Source: Notospermus geniculatus (Eukaryota > Nemertea > Pilidiophora > Heteronemertea > Lineidae). From it: a DNA stretch of 64,000 nt. The notes under the pieces are model-generated. The model saw only the letters and a list, made by a program, of their open reading frames with translations. It had not been told where the DNA came from and did not search any database. The stretch covers positions 88,605 through 152,604 of the forward strand of contig NMRB01000095.1 of NCBI GenBank assembly GCA_002633025.1, given 5' to 3'. Position numbers and translations under genes: made by a program. Shown piece after piece: positions 55,401 through 64,000 of this stretch. Position 1 is the stretch's first letter. Each line of letters opens with the position of its first letter.

Positions 55401-58400
55401 GTTGACTATAATATGAATAGTTCATTCATATGAAGAAATCACATTGACGTTTTATTCTCATTCGGTGAGACGTTACCATCATAGCCTGTGAATTTCAGGG
55501 GGATTGAATACTGATGATTCTTATCAACAATCCAGGGTTCAATTTTTGGCATGAGGGTGTCACGACATCTCGCATTGGTCTGAAGGACTAAAACTGGTAG
55601 CCACACATGTATGAAAAACTTGAGCAGCTAAGGCCATGTAAAAAAAAATAGTTGGTTAGCATCCTTCCACTCTCTATCTTCTGAGGCGGGTGAGAGGTTT
55701 TTTATTTGTGATGCATGTTACCAAGATAACCATGGCAACCTGAGAGAAGTTCCAAATGTAATTGTAATAGGTATGAATTGAATTAAAAACGACTTTCTAT
55801 ATCCTTTAAAACTGTGTTGGTTTATTTAGCATCCCAGCCTACAATTTAATCACTCTTTAAATTTTTTGGCATTTTCTTGAAAGGTTTTTTGAAAATAAAA
55901 ATAAAAATTTTTTGAGGAGAGTGTGATTTTAATGGCGTGAGGGGATACTAACCAACTATTTTTTTTACATGGCCTAAAATGAGTTAAAAATGCGGAAAAT
56001 GTGTTGATAAAATGATATAATCACCGCTGCTAAAAATACCTTTAGCCCTGACATGTCTGGTATGCTCCAGAGTGGGCCTTTTCGCACCTTCTTGGTGATT
56101 GACATCTCTGAACTAGATTTTGTGTAATTCCTCCCGTTCAAATGAAACTTCAACCACCTGTTGAGTCAGTAGCTTGCAATGGTAGGTTATGGATACAAAC
56201 TCCCAGCATACATTTATATATGTACACGATGTACATGTACATCTATGTATGTGCTTGCTCTTACGTTTCCTACAGGCTGGATAGAACAGGTCATGTATTG
56301 TCTACGAAATATACAGGTGAAAATGTTTGATATCAGATGTTTGGTGGGAGGAATTCGGAATATGTGCCACTGATGGTAAAATTACTTCCCTCCCTAACCA
56401 GAAGTGCAGATTACCATTATGCAAGAGAGAGAATACTAAGTTCTGCAGTTCCTTGCAATAGGAGCAGTCAGCCGTGCATATTGCCAACAGATGGCAGCAC
56501 AGTCTTAGCGGACCTCTGTACAGGAAAACCTATGTGATTGCTGCTCGATCAATAATGACTGGGTCCGCTAGATGCATTGAATTGGGCCGTAGTGACACCT
56601 AGTGGTCAACTCGCTGACAGTTCCTATTGCTTGCCTCATCTTTCTTCTGGTGTGGTAGTTAGTATTGCCAGCTGCAGGTGGTGTTGCTCTTTGAAGATTT
56701 TAATTGTAATCATGTTTATTTATGATCATTTGTCTGCTTATCTAAGAGCAGATGCTTACAAGTTACATCACATGAAATCACTCGTAAATCTTTGGATGGT
56801 CTAGACTGCTGGTTACGTGGAGTTTGGGGATGGTCTCGTGGAGTACATGTTTTAAAGGGACCATGCAGGCAGCCTCCTCACAAGCATTTTGATGTGCTCA
56901 TTAACCATGTTAACCGCGTTACACTGCCAAAAATCAAGTGAACTCGGACCAGACCGAGTATGGTACAGCCAAAAAAGTGGCAGTGTGAACCTGCCAAGCG
57001 TACCTGGTCTGGACCACAAGTGAACCGTACCGAGACCTGCAGACATGGCAGAAGGAGTGTTCTCGGTCAGGACCGTCTACGGTACTCCGACCAAATGTGC
57101 GGTGTAAACCTGAACCGAGTCCACTTACCTGGGACGGTATTGAGCACGCGTGCAGTTCGTCCTTGCGTCACTTGTGGGAAAACTCGGCATGAGTTTCTTA
57201 CCTCCGCTGAATGGAGAGTGATGCTTCAAAAACATTGCGCGGTGACTCATAGCTACAGTCTAAAGGGTACAAATGAAATGGACCTGGTCCAGTCCGAGTG
57301 CGGTTTACTTCAACGGGACCGAAATGTTTCGCAGTGTAAACACGGCTATTGTTATTTCACCGAACCGATGTGTGAAGAAAGAAGTGACCGTACTGATATG
57401 AGCCAGCCTACACTGATACTGACTGAGAAATCATGGTTCGCGACTGCCCCGCCCCTCTCTAAAATACAAAATTTTTATATACAGTGCAGTGTACTTTCCA
57501 TGAGGAGTGGCAAAATATTGAAATTGACTTGTCAGCAGTTTTAAAAACCGATGTCTGGTGTCAGTTGTGACGAGTGAGTTAAGTCATTCGGCTGGCTGCA
57601 TCATTAATGCCATGGTGTTATTCATTGGCGTTGTGTATATAACAGGATGCCCCGGCGAGGAGTGGAGTGTTTGTCTTCTGATCAATATACCCAGTGGATG
57701 TAAAATTCTTGTCCTGTCTGGAGGCTACACATACTTAGCAGCTCAAGGCTGTAATTTCGTCTTGTGGTATGCCATTATCGGTGTTGGGTCATTTTGAATC
57801 GATTCATGTGGGACCTCCTGTACATGTAGCGATACGTGATCGAATAGCAGATCAGCGAATCACGGTGTTAATTTTCAAAGGCTACTCCTCCCTCACAGTG
57901 TTCCAGCCAGGCCAGTTTCACAGGGCAGTAACAGTCAGTGTTTCTGCCAGCTTAAAAAGTCAAAATTTGTGTTTTTGACCAAGAATTCTGTCAAATTTTC
58001 TCTTTGTCCCCCCCCCTTAAAAATTCCTGGCAGAAACATGCACTGACCACCCTGTCCAAAATTCAGAGGTCATTTTACCACACTGTTCAAATTTTTACCA
58101 CCCTCTTTAAAAATGTGAATTGCAATGCATTTTCTATAATACACCACCCTGTTTAAATTTCACTCCCACTCTGTTTGAAAATCCAGGGCCTTAATAAAGT
58201 CAGGAAAATGCAGTCATCCCACCCTGTGTGGAAAAATTTCTGGCTAGAACACTGCTCAATGTTGTAGGCACCACTTGTCCCTTCATTCTAGCACATGTGT
58301 GGCTGCAAAACACTGTGCACATCATGTATCATCAGCTTCGGATGATTGCATTTATAATTAAACTGGCAGGGTCTTCCTGAAAAGGCTGAGAATCTCGTAA

Positions 58401-61400
58401 TGAGGGAAGCATGCAAGTTTGGCGAGGTCATTCATTGTGTATTGTGGTCTAACAGATTTTTGCCCTCAAGTCAAAAAACATGAGTGTACCTTGTGTTGTG
58501 CATCGTTTCTCTGTCGCATTTCTTCAGTTTTTAGCTCACCTCTGTGAGGTGAGCTTCTCTCATGGTGTGTTGTCCGTCGTCCGTCGTCGTCGTCCGTCGT
58601 CGTTAACAGGGGTGGCACGTTTCTAAACCGCTTGGGTTACAAACTTGAAATTTGGTGTACAGGTACCCTATGGTAAAAACTATCTCTGGACCGAAACGTA
58701 GCGCTGCCGCTTGTACACTCTGGCCTGTAGGGGGCGCTTTGTGAAAACATTCTTTTGGCCGTATCTCCTGAACGCTGTTAGCTAGAACCACGNGTCAAAC
58801 GAGGCCGATACCGAACTCTTCTGCGCCTAGCGGTGAGTTCGGGAACCAAACTAGGATTCTAATCTAAAGTGATTTTCCGCAAAGCCCTGGTAACACCAAG
58901 GCAACTCAAACCCAATATGCCCAGGCCCTGTTTGCCAATCCTAATGTTGTTCGATGACACGAAGAGAGCACTGGACAAAAGAATAGATATCGTGTTGGCG
59001 TTTCAGGGGGTGGGGGTGGCTTTGCAAAAACTCTCTAGTCGTGTGTGTCTGATTGTCATCTTTGCAGTAACACTGCAGGAATTCTATAATATGACTCATT
59101 CTCATCTTCGCAGTATTATGCAGAGGTTCTTAAAATGTTACCAATTCTTATATTTGCAGTAACGCTCGCCCAACCCCAGAATGGCCAGGTTCACTGTCCG
59201 ACGAATTCGTACCCAAAAGTCGATGGTTCTCCTGGTATCAGTTACATGACGTACACGTCGAACTACAACAATGCAGAACTTGCACTGAACATGGGAAATA
59301 TGGTGCGATCACAGCCTGATCAAGAGACGCTCAGCCCCAAGTCGATGCGGCATAAGCGGTTTAAACGTACCCACCTGACGTCCGTGTCATCGGTGGACGA
59401 AGAAATTGAAAGCGTCGGGGAAGAGGACGGCATGTTCTATGGGAAATCCCCGGCGAGCGGCAACCTCCCTAACCAGTCTTCCAGTTGGCAGGGTGAACAC
59501 CAGATAGATGCTAACCCAGGTATGGTCAAATTAAGTAAGCAGAATTTTATTTGTATTCTCTCCGTCCTTCCCTACCACCACCGCCACCATCATCATCGGA
59601 CCGTCTGTGACAAGCCTTTGGACAATGGGTGAATTATGCAAAAATTTTCTATGATTTCGTTCATGTGTTAGTCTTGCTCTTTGTCTGTTAGTGTTATGTC
59701 ACTGGAGGGATTTTTCATCTCTCGTCCGTCCCATCCTCTGTTCCAAGTGGTGCCAAGGCTCTGTATTCCCTAACAAAATTTGGGAGTACTTCCATACAAT
59801 AGATCGTTTTCACGACGTAACTCCGACAGTGTCCGCCATGATGACGTTACGCGTTTTGCCCACCAGCAGAAACGCAAAATGCATTGGCTGCTGGTAGGCA
59901 AAACGCGTAACATCATCATGGCGGACACTGTCGGAGTTACGTCGTGAAAACGATCTATACATGTCATGCCTGTTTCGTTCTTTGAGAGTCAAATCTCAAT
60001 CATTACCATACCCATCTCTCAAAGTCAAACCCACAAACCCTTTGTTTCTCATAACCCACAAGATTCTCCACAGCTTTCCTTTGAGATGTGAGATACAAAT
60101 TTTGAGTCAAATGAGTGAATTTCTTTGAAAACCACCCATATTCAACCACTTATTAGACCTTTCTCCCTCAGCGGATTTTGGAAATTGTTGATATTATTTT
60201 ATTTATAGACCTGAGATTCGGTCATATTTCTCTCTATTATACATGGATTACATGTTATTTTTTCCAGGACCAATGGCTCACAGCCCAGCTATGCATTCAC
60301 CCCACATCGTTCCCACTGCTGTCAAGCAGGAAAATGGAAGTAACTTTTGTATAGTTTCCTCACCCAACTCAGTACCTCAGATGAGCAATGTGCAACGGCC
60401 GACCCATGTCCCCACACCTCCGCACAACCTGAGTAATTGCAGACTGGTCCCAGCCACCATTCGAGACCGGATTCCACACCCTCTGCGGCTGTTACCAGTA
60501 AGTTTTCTACACTTCACAATTGGATGGAGAAAAAAAATGCCTGAGAGTGAGATTTTAACTGATTTCATCGATATCGTGTAGGATAAATGATCATACCAGC
60601 TCCATCGTAGTCATCAGTGTACTTTTCTTTGTAGGTAACCAAGCGCAGTCAAGCCTTGGGGGTATGGAGGCGAATAGTTCTATGAAAAGTCCTCTAAAAT
60701 ATCAACAGCAGCCAGGCAATGATACTTTGTCGGACTTTGTGAATTTGGTGTGTCAGGAGGCTCAAAATGCACAAAGCCAGGTAATGGAAAGTTTTCTGCT
60801 CGACAGTCCCTTTGTTTGATTTCTGTGGGTGTTATAAAATAGAAAGAGATGACGGCCTATGTCAGTGATACTCAACAGCAACTAATTCTTGTGTTGCCAG
60901 TTTGTGAAGGCCTTGGAACAGGTGTTGAAATTCCTTTGCATCAGGGCTTCCGCTAAGCAGCGCGATTGCAGGATTCCCACCAAAACTCCCATATCACCCG
61001 CAAGAATAAATAGTCAAAACGGGCCATTCCCACACATGTTTTCAGTAAATCAAAGCCGTCGTGGCTGCCATTTGCAATGCAGGCCTGACGTCAGAATCTT
61101 TCCAAGTCTCACTACACAGTTTTGGTGAGGTGTCACAACACAGTTATGGCGTATCCTTCAGTGTCACTGGTGGTTTTTGTATCCCCACTGAAAAAATGAA
61201 AATCCCCCCTCCAAAAGTTGGATAGGGGACAATCCCCCCTCAAAAATATTTTGGTGAAAACCCTGTCTATTCATTGATGATGAAACTCTCTCTAACTTCT
61301 GAGCAATTGGGAACTCAAAAGCTCATCAGTAAAGTGAGATACTGGAAATCAGGATGAGCTTGGACTATGGATGGATAGGACCATCTGTTGGACACAAAAA

Positions 61401-61921
61401 AAGGTTAAAAATACTGAACTTGATTATTTGTTTGCATATCATGTAGACTTTAGGAAATTGAGTCAGACTAGGTTCAAATTCAAGGTGAGATTTGTTAAAA
61501 TATTTGCTGGTTCAAGTATTTGAAAATTGCTCTGGTTTGTTTTCTTGGCAGTAGCTCGATGTAGCCTGCAGTTTTTCTCACTGAATTTAGTTTAATATGA
61601 AGCCAGCTCTAGGTAGCAATCTGCTAACTTTCCTATCAATTCCAGCTTGATTGGCGGAATATTAAGGTGTTGTAAAAAAAATCATCAATGATGCCTTTAT
61701 TTTTCAGTCAAATTCAAATCCGTCAACACCAACTGTGAAAAGTCCAACCAAACTTCCTCAGTTTTTCATGCCAGGAATGCTACCTCCGCCACCCCCACCC
61801 CCAGTTGCTCGGCCCGTTGCTATCCTACGGACATCTGATGGACAAGAGACTGTGATTAGAAGAGATGAATCGCCACCAGATCACCGTGAGGCGCATACGC
61901 CGACAACCGGGAGCAGTACAG
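46296..61921 (+). CDS. NFI: Nuclear factor I (CTF/NFI) transcription factor gene; first and last exons not seen
   Basis: NFI proteins bind TTGGC(N5)GCCAA as dimers and regulate transcription in the nucleus. Visible exons are 46296-46451, its duplicate 47045-47200, 47640-48015, 49320-49373, its duplicate 49706-49759, 53652-53740, 59180-59519, 60268-60432, 60635-60780 and 61708-61921. Counting one copy of each duplicate, they join in frame to about 510 residues. Order: DNA-binding domain ([76 protein letters not shown]), a serine-rich linker with [11 protein letters not shown], a conserved basic/acidic segment, [14 protein letters not shown], and [14 protein letters not shown]. These match vertebrate NFIA/B/C/X in order. 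The start exon, usually only about ten codons, is not found upstream. The C-terminus lies beyond 61921 or outside the window. Vertebrate NFI has no second exon split like this one. Confidence 0.95.
47045..47200 (+). CDS. NFI: NFI DNA-binding-domain exon, copy 2 (tandem duplicate)
   Basis: This has the same length, borders and protein as 46296-46451. A visible difference in the exon is AAGAGG versus AAAAGG, which is synonymous. Flanking intron is duplicated too. Using both copies would keep the frame but repeat 52 residues of the DNA-binding domain, so normally one copy would be used. It may be a real recent duplication or two haplotypes assembled in series. Confidence 0.88.
47640..48015 (+). 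CDS. NFI: NFI DNA-binding-domain core exon
   Basis: This 376-nt exon starts in phase 0 and ends in phase 1. It encodes [20 protein letters not shown], then [60 protein letters not shown] and [20 protein letters not shown]. The Cys pattern ([18 protein letters not shown]) matches the conserved DNA-binding and redox cysteines of NFI. The first Cys of the vertebrate PCC is Val here. In vertebrates this sequence and the preceding 52 codons share one 532-bp exon. Here an intron separates them. Acceptor ATATTTCAG, donor GTGAGT. Confidence 0.95.
48835..49085. mobile_element. CAGTGTTCTAGCCAG element, 5-bp TSD, in an NFI intron
   Basis: Inverted ends CAGTGTTCTAGCCAG / CTGGCTAGAACACTG. GAAAA on both sides. 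The interior has six or more AACAGGGTGG repeats. A second copy in opposite orientation is at 57936-58254. Confidence 0.78.
49320..49373 (+). CDS. NFI: NFI 54-nt linker exon, copy 1
   Basis: This small exon in phase 1 at both ends encodes [18 protein letters not shown], with the Val and following Gly codons shared with its neighbours. Acceptor TCTGTTGCAG, donor GTAAGG. It follows the DNA-binding domain where vertebrate NFI has a variable Ser/Asp-rich linker. It is repeated identically 386 bp downstream. Being frame-neutral it can be skipped, used once or used twice. Confidence 0.8.
49706..49759 (+). CDS. NFI: NFI 54-nt linker exon, copy 2 (tandem duplicate)
   Basis: This is identical in all 54 bases to 49320-49373, with the same splice sites, inside a tandem unit of about 390 bp that differs by only a few substitutions and a 9-bp indel. 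Phase 1-1 allows inclusion of both copies in frame. Recent tandem duplication or haplotype duplication. Confidence 0.78.
50867..51017. mobile_element. Foldback element in an NFI intron
   Basis: ATGGCCAATACACACGATCC and its inverse complement bound 151 bp, extending through CAATTTTTCATCCA. Confidence 0.72.
51315..52345. repeat. Direct duplication in an NFI intron, two units of about 0.46 kb
   Basis: 51315-51770 and 51867-52345 share AATAACAGTATCACATGAAG through to GTGAAGCAGTTT. The 96-bp spacer has no counterpart. No exon in the unit. Confidence 0.82.
53057..53209. mobile_element. Foldback element in an NFI intron
   Basis: ATCCCTTACGAAAATGTGAC and GTCACATTTTCGTAAGGGAT bound 153 bp. A CACGTGGTAATG / CATCACGTGGTGATG pair lies inside. 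Confidence 0.75.
53652..53740 (+). CDS. NFI: NFI exon with the [10 protein letters not shown] motif
   Basis: This 89-nt exon encodes [20 protein letters not shown] then KELLKGSHK. It aligns with DSFVTSGVFSVTELVRVSQ of vertebrate NFI. It enters in phase 1, completing the Gly codon started by the 54-nt exon, and ends in phase 0 at CACAAG before GTAGGT. Confidence 0.88.
53741..55631. other. NFI intron, first part
   Basis: A one-ended CAGGGGTGGATCCAGGATTT fragment lies near 54088. No exon that keeps the NFI frame was found between 53740 and 59180. Confidence 0.5.
55632..55974. mobile_element. TAA-flanked foldback element in an NFI intron
   Basis: It is 343 bp, GGCCATGTAAAAAAAAATAG / inverse of CTATTTTTTTTACATGGCC, TAA on both sides (55629-55631, 55975-55977). 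The three-base TAA target is shared with the 26.4-27.3 kb array. Confidence 0.75.
56912..57347. mobile_element. Foldback element in an NFI intron
   Basis: Ends ACCGCGTTACACTGCC / inverse of GCAGTGTAAACACGGCT, with ACCAG/CTGGT-rich inner arms. The long ORF over it (56960-57544) is a by-product. Confidence 0.65.
57936..58254. mobile_element. CAGTGTT...AACACTG element, inverted relative to 48835
   Basis: It carries the CCACCCTGT repeats in opposite orientation to 48835-49085, with ends CAGTGTTTCTGCCAG / CTGGCTAGAACACTG. No clear TSD. Confidence 0.7.
58534..58792. repeat. Interspersed repeat with a GTC microsatellite
   Basis: AGCTCACCTCTGTGAGGTGAGCT hairpin, then a (GTCC/GTC)n run at about 58567-58600, then CTTGGGTTACAAACTTGAAA and GTATCTCCTGAACG. 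The pattern resembles a repeat common in marine invertebrates. It is cut by a single N at 58793. Confidence 0.6.
59180..59519 (+). CDS. NFI: NFI linker exon with a conserved basic/acidic block
   Basis: This encodes [19 protein letters not shown]..., [57 protein letters not shown] and one base. It aligns with the KRLKSVEDEMDSPGEEPFY...SGWHEVEPG region of vertebrate NFI. A stronger-looking acceptor lies at 59159 (ATTTGCAG), but joining there from the phase-0 upstream exon gives TAA at once. The acceptor CCCCAG before 59180 keeps the frame. An unseen exon could also fix the phase. Donor GTATGG, phase 1. Confidence 0.85.
59802..59955. mobile_element. Near-perfect 154-bp foldback, GATCGTTTTCACGACG ends
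   Basis: Arms of about 62 bp. TA flanks at 59800-59801 and 59956-59957. In the intron after the 59180-59519 exon. The terminal word resembles that of 63068-63310. Confidence 0.82.
60268..60432 (+). CDS. NFI: NFI exon, Ser/Pro/His-rich; two possible donors
   Basis: This encodes [54 protein letters not shown] and one base. VKQEN resembles a sumoylation consensus (not tested). The donor GTAATT after 60432 gives phase 1 and joins in frame to the next exon (AGT, then NQAQ). The stronger donor GTAAGT after 60497 keeps the ORF open but shifts the next exon into a stop, so I chose 60432. Confidence 0.82.
60635..60780 (+). CDS. NFI: NFI exon with the [12 protein letters not shown] motif
   Basis: This 146-nt exon encodes [38 protein letters not shown] and [10 protein letters not shown]. 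It aligns with ETLKEFVQLVCPDAGQQ of vertebrate NFI, a hallmark of the C-terminal transactivation region. Acceptor TTCTTTGTAG, donor GTAATG, phase 1 to 0. Confidence 0.92.
61708..61921 (+). CDS. NFI: NFI proline-rich exon
   Basis: This encodes [60 protein letters not shown] and [11 protein letters not shown]. [14 protein letters not shown] is identical in pattern to vertebrate NFI. Acceptor TATTTTTCAG. I end it at the GT of 61922-61923 (phase 1), a weak donor (GTCTGG). Reading through instead gives a short hydrophobic tail and stop at 61989, which is unlike NFI C-termini. Confidence 0.88.
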
Positions 61922-62093
61922 GTCTGGCATTCAGTTTAATGTGGACATTGAGTATGCTTGTGTACAGCATGTTAAATTGCATAATCTGAGCATCATAGAA
62001 AGATATGTTGGTTCTTGTACCAAAATGCTGAGGTGTCTTGAAAATGCCCTCCTAGGATGTTGACAATACATTTACGACAAAAATTAAAGTTCA

Positions 62094-62419
62094 CAGGGTT
62101 CTCCACTAGTGTAACAGGTGCCCGTTCTAAAACACAGGATTGATCTCAGCGCCCGGTCTAAAAATCGGCCGCCCGGTAAAAAAAAATCGCCGCCCGGTCA
62201 AAATTATTCACTTTAAATAACACTGAGGTTTTCCAAGCACCGACAGGCGCTAGATTTGCATTCCGAAATGCCGGGAAATCGCATTTCAGGGCTTCTAGAT
62301 TTCAAATTTTTCTGGTTGAGGCCCCCGCTGAGGACGCGCGTGCGGCAGCGGCTTCTGATATCAGTAACCGTGTTACATCACCAGCGCCTGGTCTGTTTCA
62401 ACCCCTGTGGAGAACCCTG
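62094..62419. mobile_element. CAGGGTTCTCCAC...GTGGAGAACCCTG element
   Basis: It is 326 bp with 13-bp perfect inverted ends and flanks AGTTCA / AGTTCC. Internal CGCCCGGT repeats. Downstream of the last visible NFI exon. Confidence 0.75.
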
Positions 62420-62964
62420 AGTTCCCTAACAATTTTGGTGTGTGAATATCATGTTGAGGTCCTGCATTTGCAGGTTTCCAGAAACCTTCACTGTTGTCCA
62501 TGAGCGAAGTAGGTGGATAATTGCCTAGTGTAGGAATGGACTAGAGCATGTCGAGTTTACCGGGAACACTGTTGAAATAATATTGGGTTGTATTCTCGTC
62601 TGATTTACCAATGTTTGCTTGTCCTGCTGTAGGCCTAGAAAATCCCATTTCTAGACAGCCAATTTTTTAAAGGGGATTTTGATTGCACCCAAGCAGCTCT
62701 GAATCTGGTGTTATGTGGGGTGGCAAATCTACAAGCTTATACATTGATATGTTTGTCAAATTTGTTCTCTAGTTGCTAGGCTTGGTTGCTTGTCTTTATG
62801 GTCAACTGAGAACTTGTCAGTTTGTCTCAATCTGGTCTTGAATCTGTTACATGTCTTACATGTGTATACATGTATCATGTCTTACATGTAATACTTATTT
62901 TTGTCTCCAACAAGACAGGGCCTGCTTTATGCAACTATCAACATTAGGTGCATTGAACCCCTTG

Positions 62965-63058
62965 CAGCTCCTTCATGGCCTAATGGTTGGCACGTTGGCC
63001 TCTGAGCTGGAAGTTAAGAAACGTTGAGCGCAGTCAGCACTTGGATGGGTGACTGACA
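62965..63058 (+). repeat. Pol III SINE head combining tRNA-like and 5S-like parts
   Basis: ATGGCCTAATGGTTGGCACG looks like a tRNA A-box region. It is followed by GGAAGTTAAGAAACGTTGAG and CAGCACTTGGATGGGTGACT, which match the internal control region of 5S rRNA genes (GTACTTGGATGGGTGACC). It is too short for a 5S gene. Confidence 0.6.
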
Positions 63059-63067
63059 CATACAATA

Positions 63068-63310
63068 GACCGTTCTCAAATTGACGTAAACAAGAAAGAT
63101 CTGCACACTTCTGCTGAAATTTCAACCATAACCTCGGGTCTGAAGCTGAATGATGTGACGCAGACTGCCCTGTGACAGTGACGTCGACGACGTTGCGTCA
63201 GACTCGACCATTGCTGAATAATGGATTGCGTCACATCACCCGGTTTCAGATCGAGGTTATGGTTGAAATTTCGGAGGAAGTGCGCAGTTTTTGGGAATTT
63301 GAGAATGGTC
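63068..63310. mobile_element. Foldback element, GACCGTTCTCAAATT ends
   Basis: It is 243 bp with TA flanks. Arms GACCGTTCTCAAATT, TTTCAACCATAACCTCGG and their inverse complements. It sits against the SINE head, perhaps splitting it. Confidence 0.75.
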
Positions 63311-63514
63311 TATACACGAGGCTTTGACCCTCATATGCTTGAAACTAAAGTGATATCTGTGATATTTTTGTGCCTGGCACTAGACCACTTGGTCAGGAGG
63401 CTAGTGGCCCACTGGATCATTCAATCACAGTTCTGATCGGACTTGCCTGAATTGTGGTTATCAACAAGAAGTGGCCTATCATCATGCCGCAATTTCTGCC
63501 ACGTCATTAGGAGC

Positions 63515-63750
63515 GCTTGGGAACGTAATGATGTCATACCCGTTCGAGTGGTGTAATGACGTCATTCCATCGCAGATGATGTTGCTGACGTCACGAATGA
63601 CACGACGGCAATCTCGATGACGCCATGACATCAAAAGAACGTAATGATGTCATACCCGTTCGAGTGGTGTAATGACGTCATTCCATCGCAGATGATGTTG
63701 CTGACGTCACGAATGACACGACGGCAATCTCGGTGACGCCATGACGTCAA
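63515..63750. repeat. Tandem repeat of two 118-bp units rich in CRE-like sites
   Basis: Two units starting at GAACGTAATGATGTCATACC. Each has AATGACGTCATT and GCTGACGTCACG (consensus TGACGTCA) plus TGATGTCA and TGACGCCA variants. It is in the NFI downstream intron or 3' flank. Confidence 0.8.
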
Positions 63751-64000
63751 AGGCCTAAACAGCATTGTTATTTTCGTTAATATCTTGATATTTCGAAAAC
63801 TAAAATTCATATCAAAATTCGGGCTTCGTAAGGACACTTCCCAGGTCTGTCTGCATGTGCATACCAAGTTCGGCGGCAATCTGTTGGTCAGTCTTGTAAA
63901 AATCACGAATAAACAAACTCTTGTCTTTTAGTACAATTTGTCACATCTAGCCACAAAGAGAAGGCCATGCACAATGTGATACTGCGGTTGCCTAATAAGC

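Noticed and set aside
56960-57544. Longest single ORF (194 codons, plus strand)
   Set aside because: It lies mostly over a foldback element with CAGTGTAA-type ends, has no recognisable motif and no splice context consistent with NFI.
59570-59620. His-rich peptide at the end of an NFI ORF
   Set aside because: It lies after the GT donor at 59520 and is intron read-through of a CACCAC/CATCAT microsatellite.

Overview
The window is intron-rich animal DNA. It holds the start of one gene on the minus strand, most of one gene on the plus strand, and about 33 kb of gene-poor, repeat-filled DNA between them. Exons are short with consensus GT-AG borders, small foldback transposons are dense, and words such as ACATGTAC and TAGGCCTA recur. 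This looks like a marine invertebrate, probably a deuterostome (echinoderm, hemichordate or cephalochordate). I cannot fix the species from the sequence.

Gene 1 (about 7.3-12.9 kb, minus strand) is a protein 4.1 (EPB41) family member. Seven exons join in frame: an acidic head, a Lys/Glu-rich helical segment built on an 11-residue repeat, then FERM lobes F1 and F2. The F3 exons that should follow are not visible. A single N at 9806 lies just downstream of the last FERM exon, so they may be lost in a gap. A further coding-like exon at 7301-7449 may belong to the same gene.

Gene 2 (46.3-61.9 kb, plus strand) is a nuclear factor I (CTF/NFI) transcription factor. It contains the DNA-binding domain, the linker, the activation-domain motif [14 protein letters not shown] and the proline-rich MLPPPPPPP motif. 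The first coding exon and the last exon are not seen. Two of its exons, one of 156 nt and one of 54 nt, each occur twice in tandem and encode identical protein, and in both cases including both copies would keep the frame.

The intergenic and flanking DNA is organised by large direct duplications: 1-3998 with 13806-18542, and 20707-28963 with 32232-41868. Comparing the paralogous copies gives empty and filled sites for many insertions, so element ends and target-site duplications (TSDs) can be read directly. They include an 889-bp TA-flanked element, a TTAA-flanked element with another nested in it, a 118-bp near-perfect palindrome, CAG...CTG elements with 5-6 bp TSDs, and a foldback retroelement fragment with 15-bp TSDs carrying a hammerhead-ribozyme-like core. 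At 26416-27343 four foldback elements stand end to end, each separated by exactly one TAA. tRNA-derived and tRNA/5S-derived SINE heads are also present.

All statements come from reading the sequence. Exon borders were set by GT-AG plus phase. Repeat ends were set by inverted repeats or paralogous empty sites. Family assignments are from memory of protein families, not from searches. The duplications could be uncollapsed haplotypes of a heterozygous genome rather than real.
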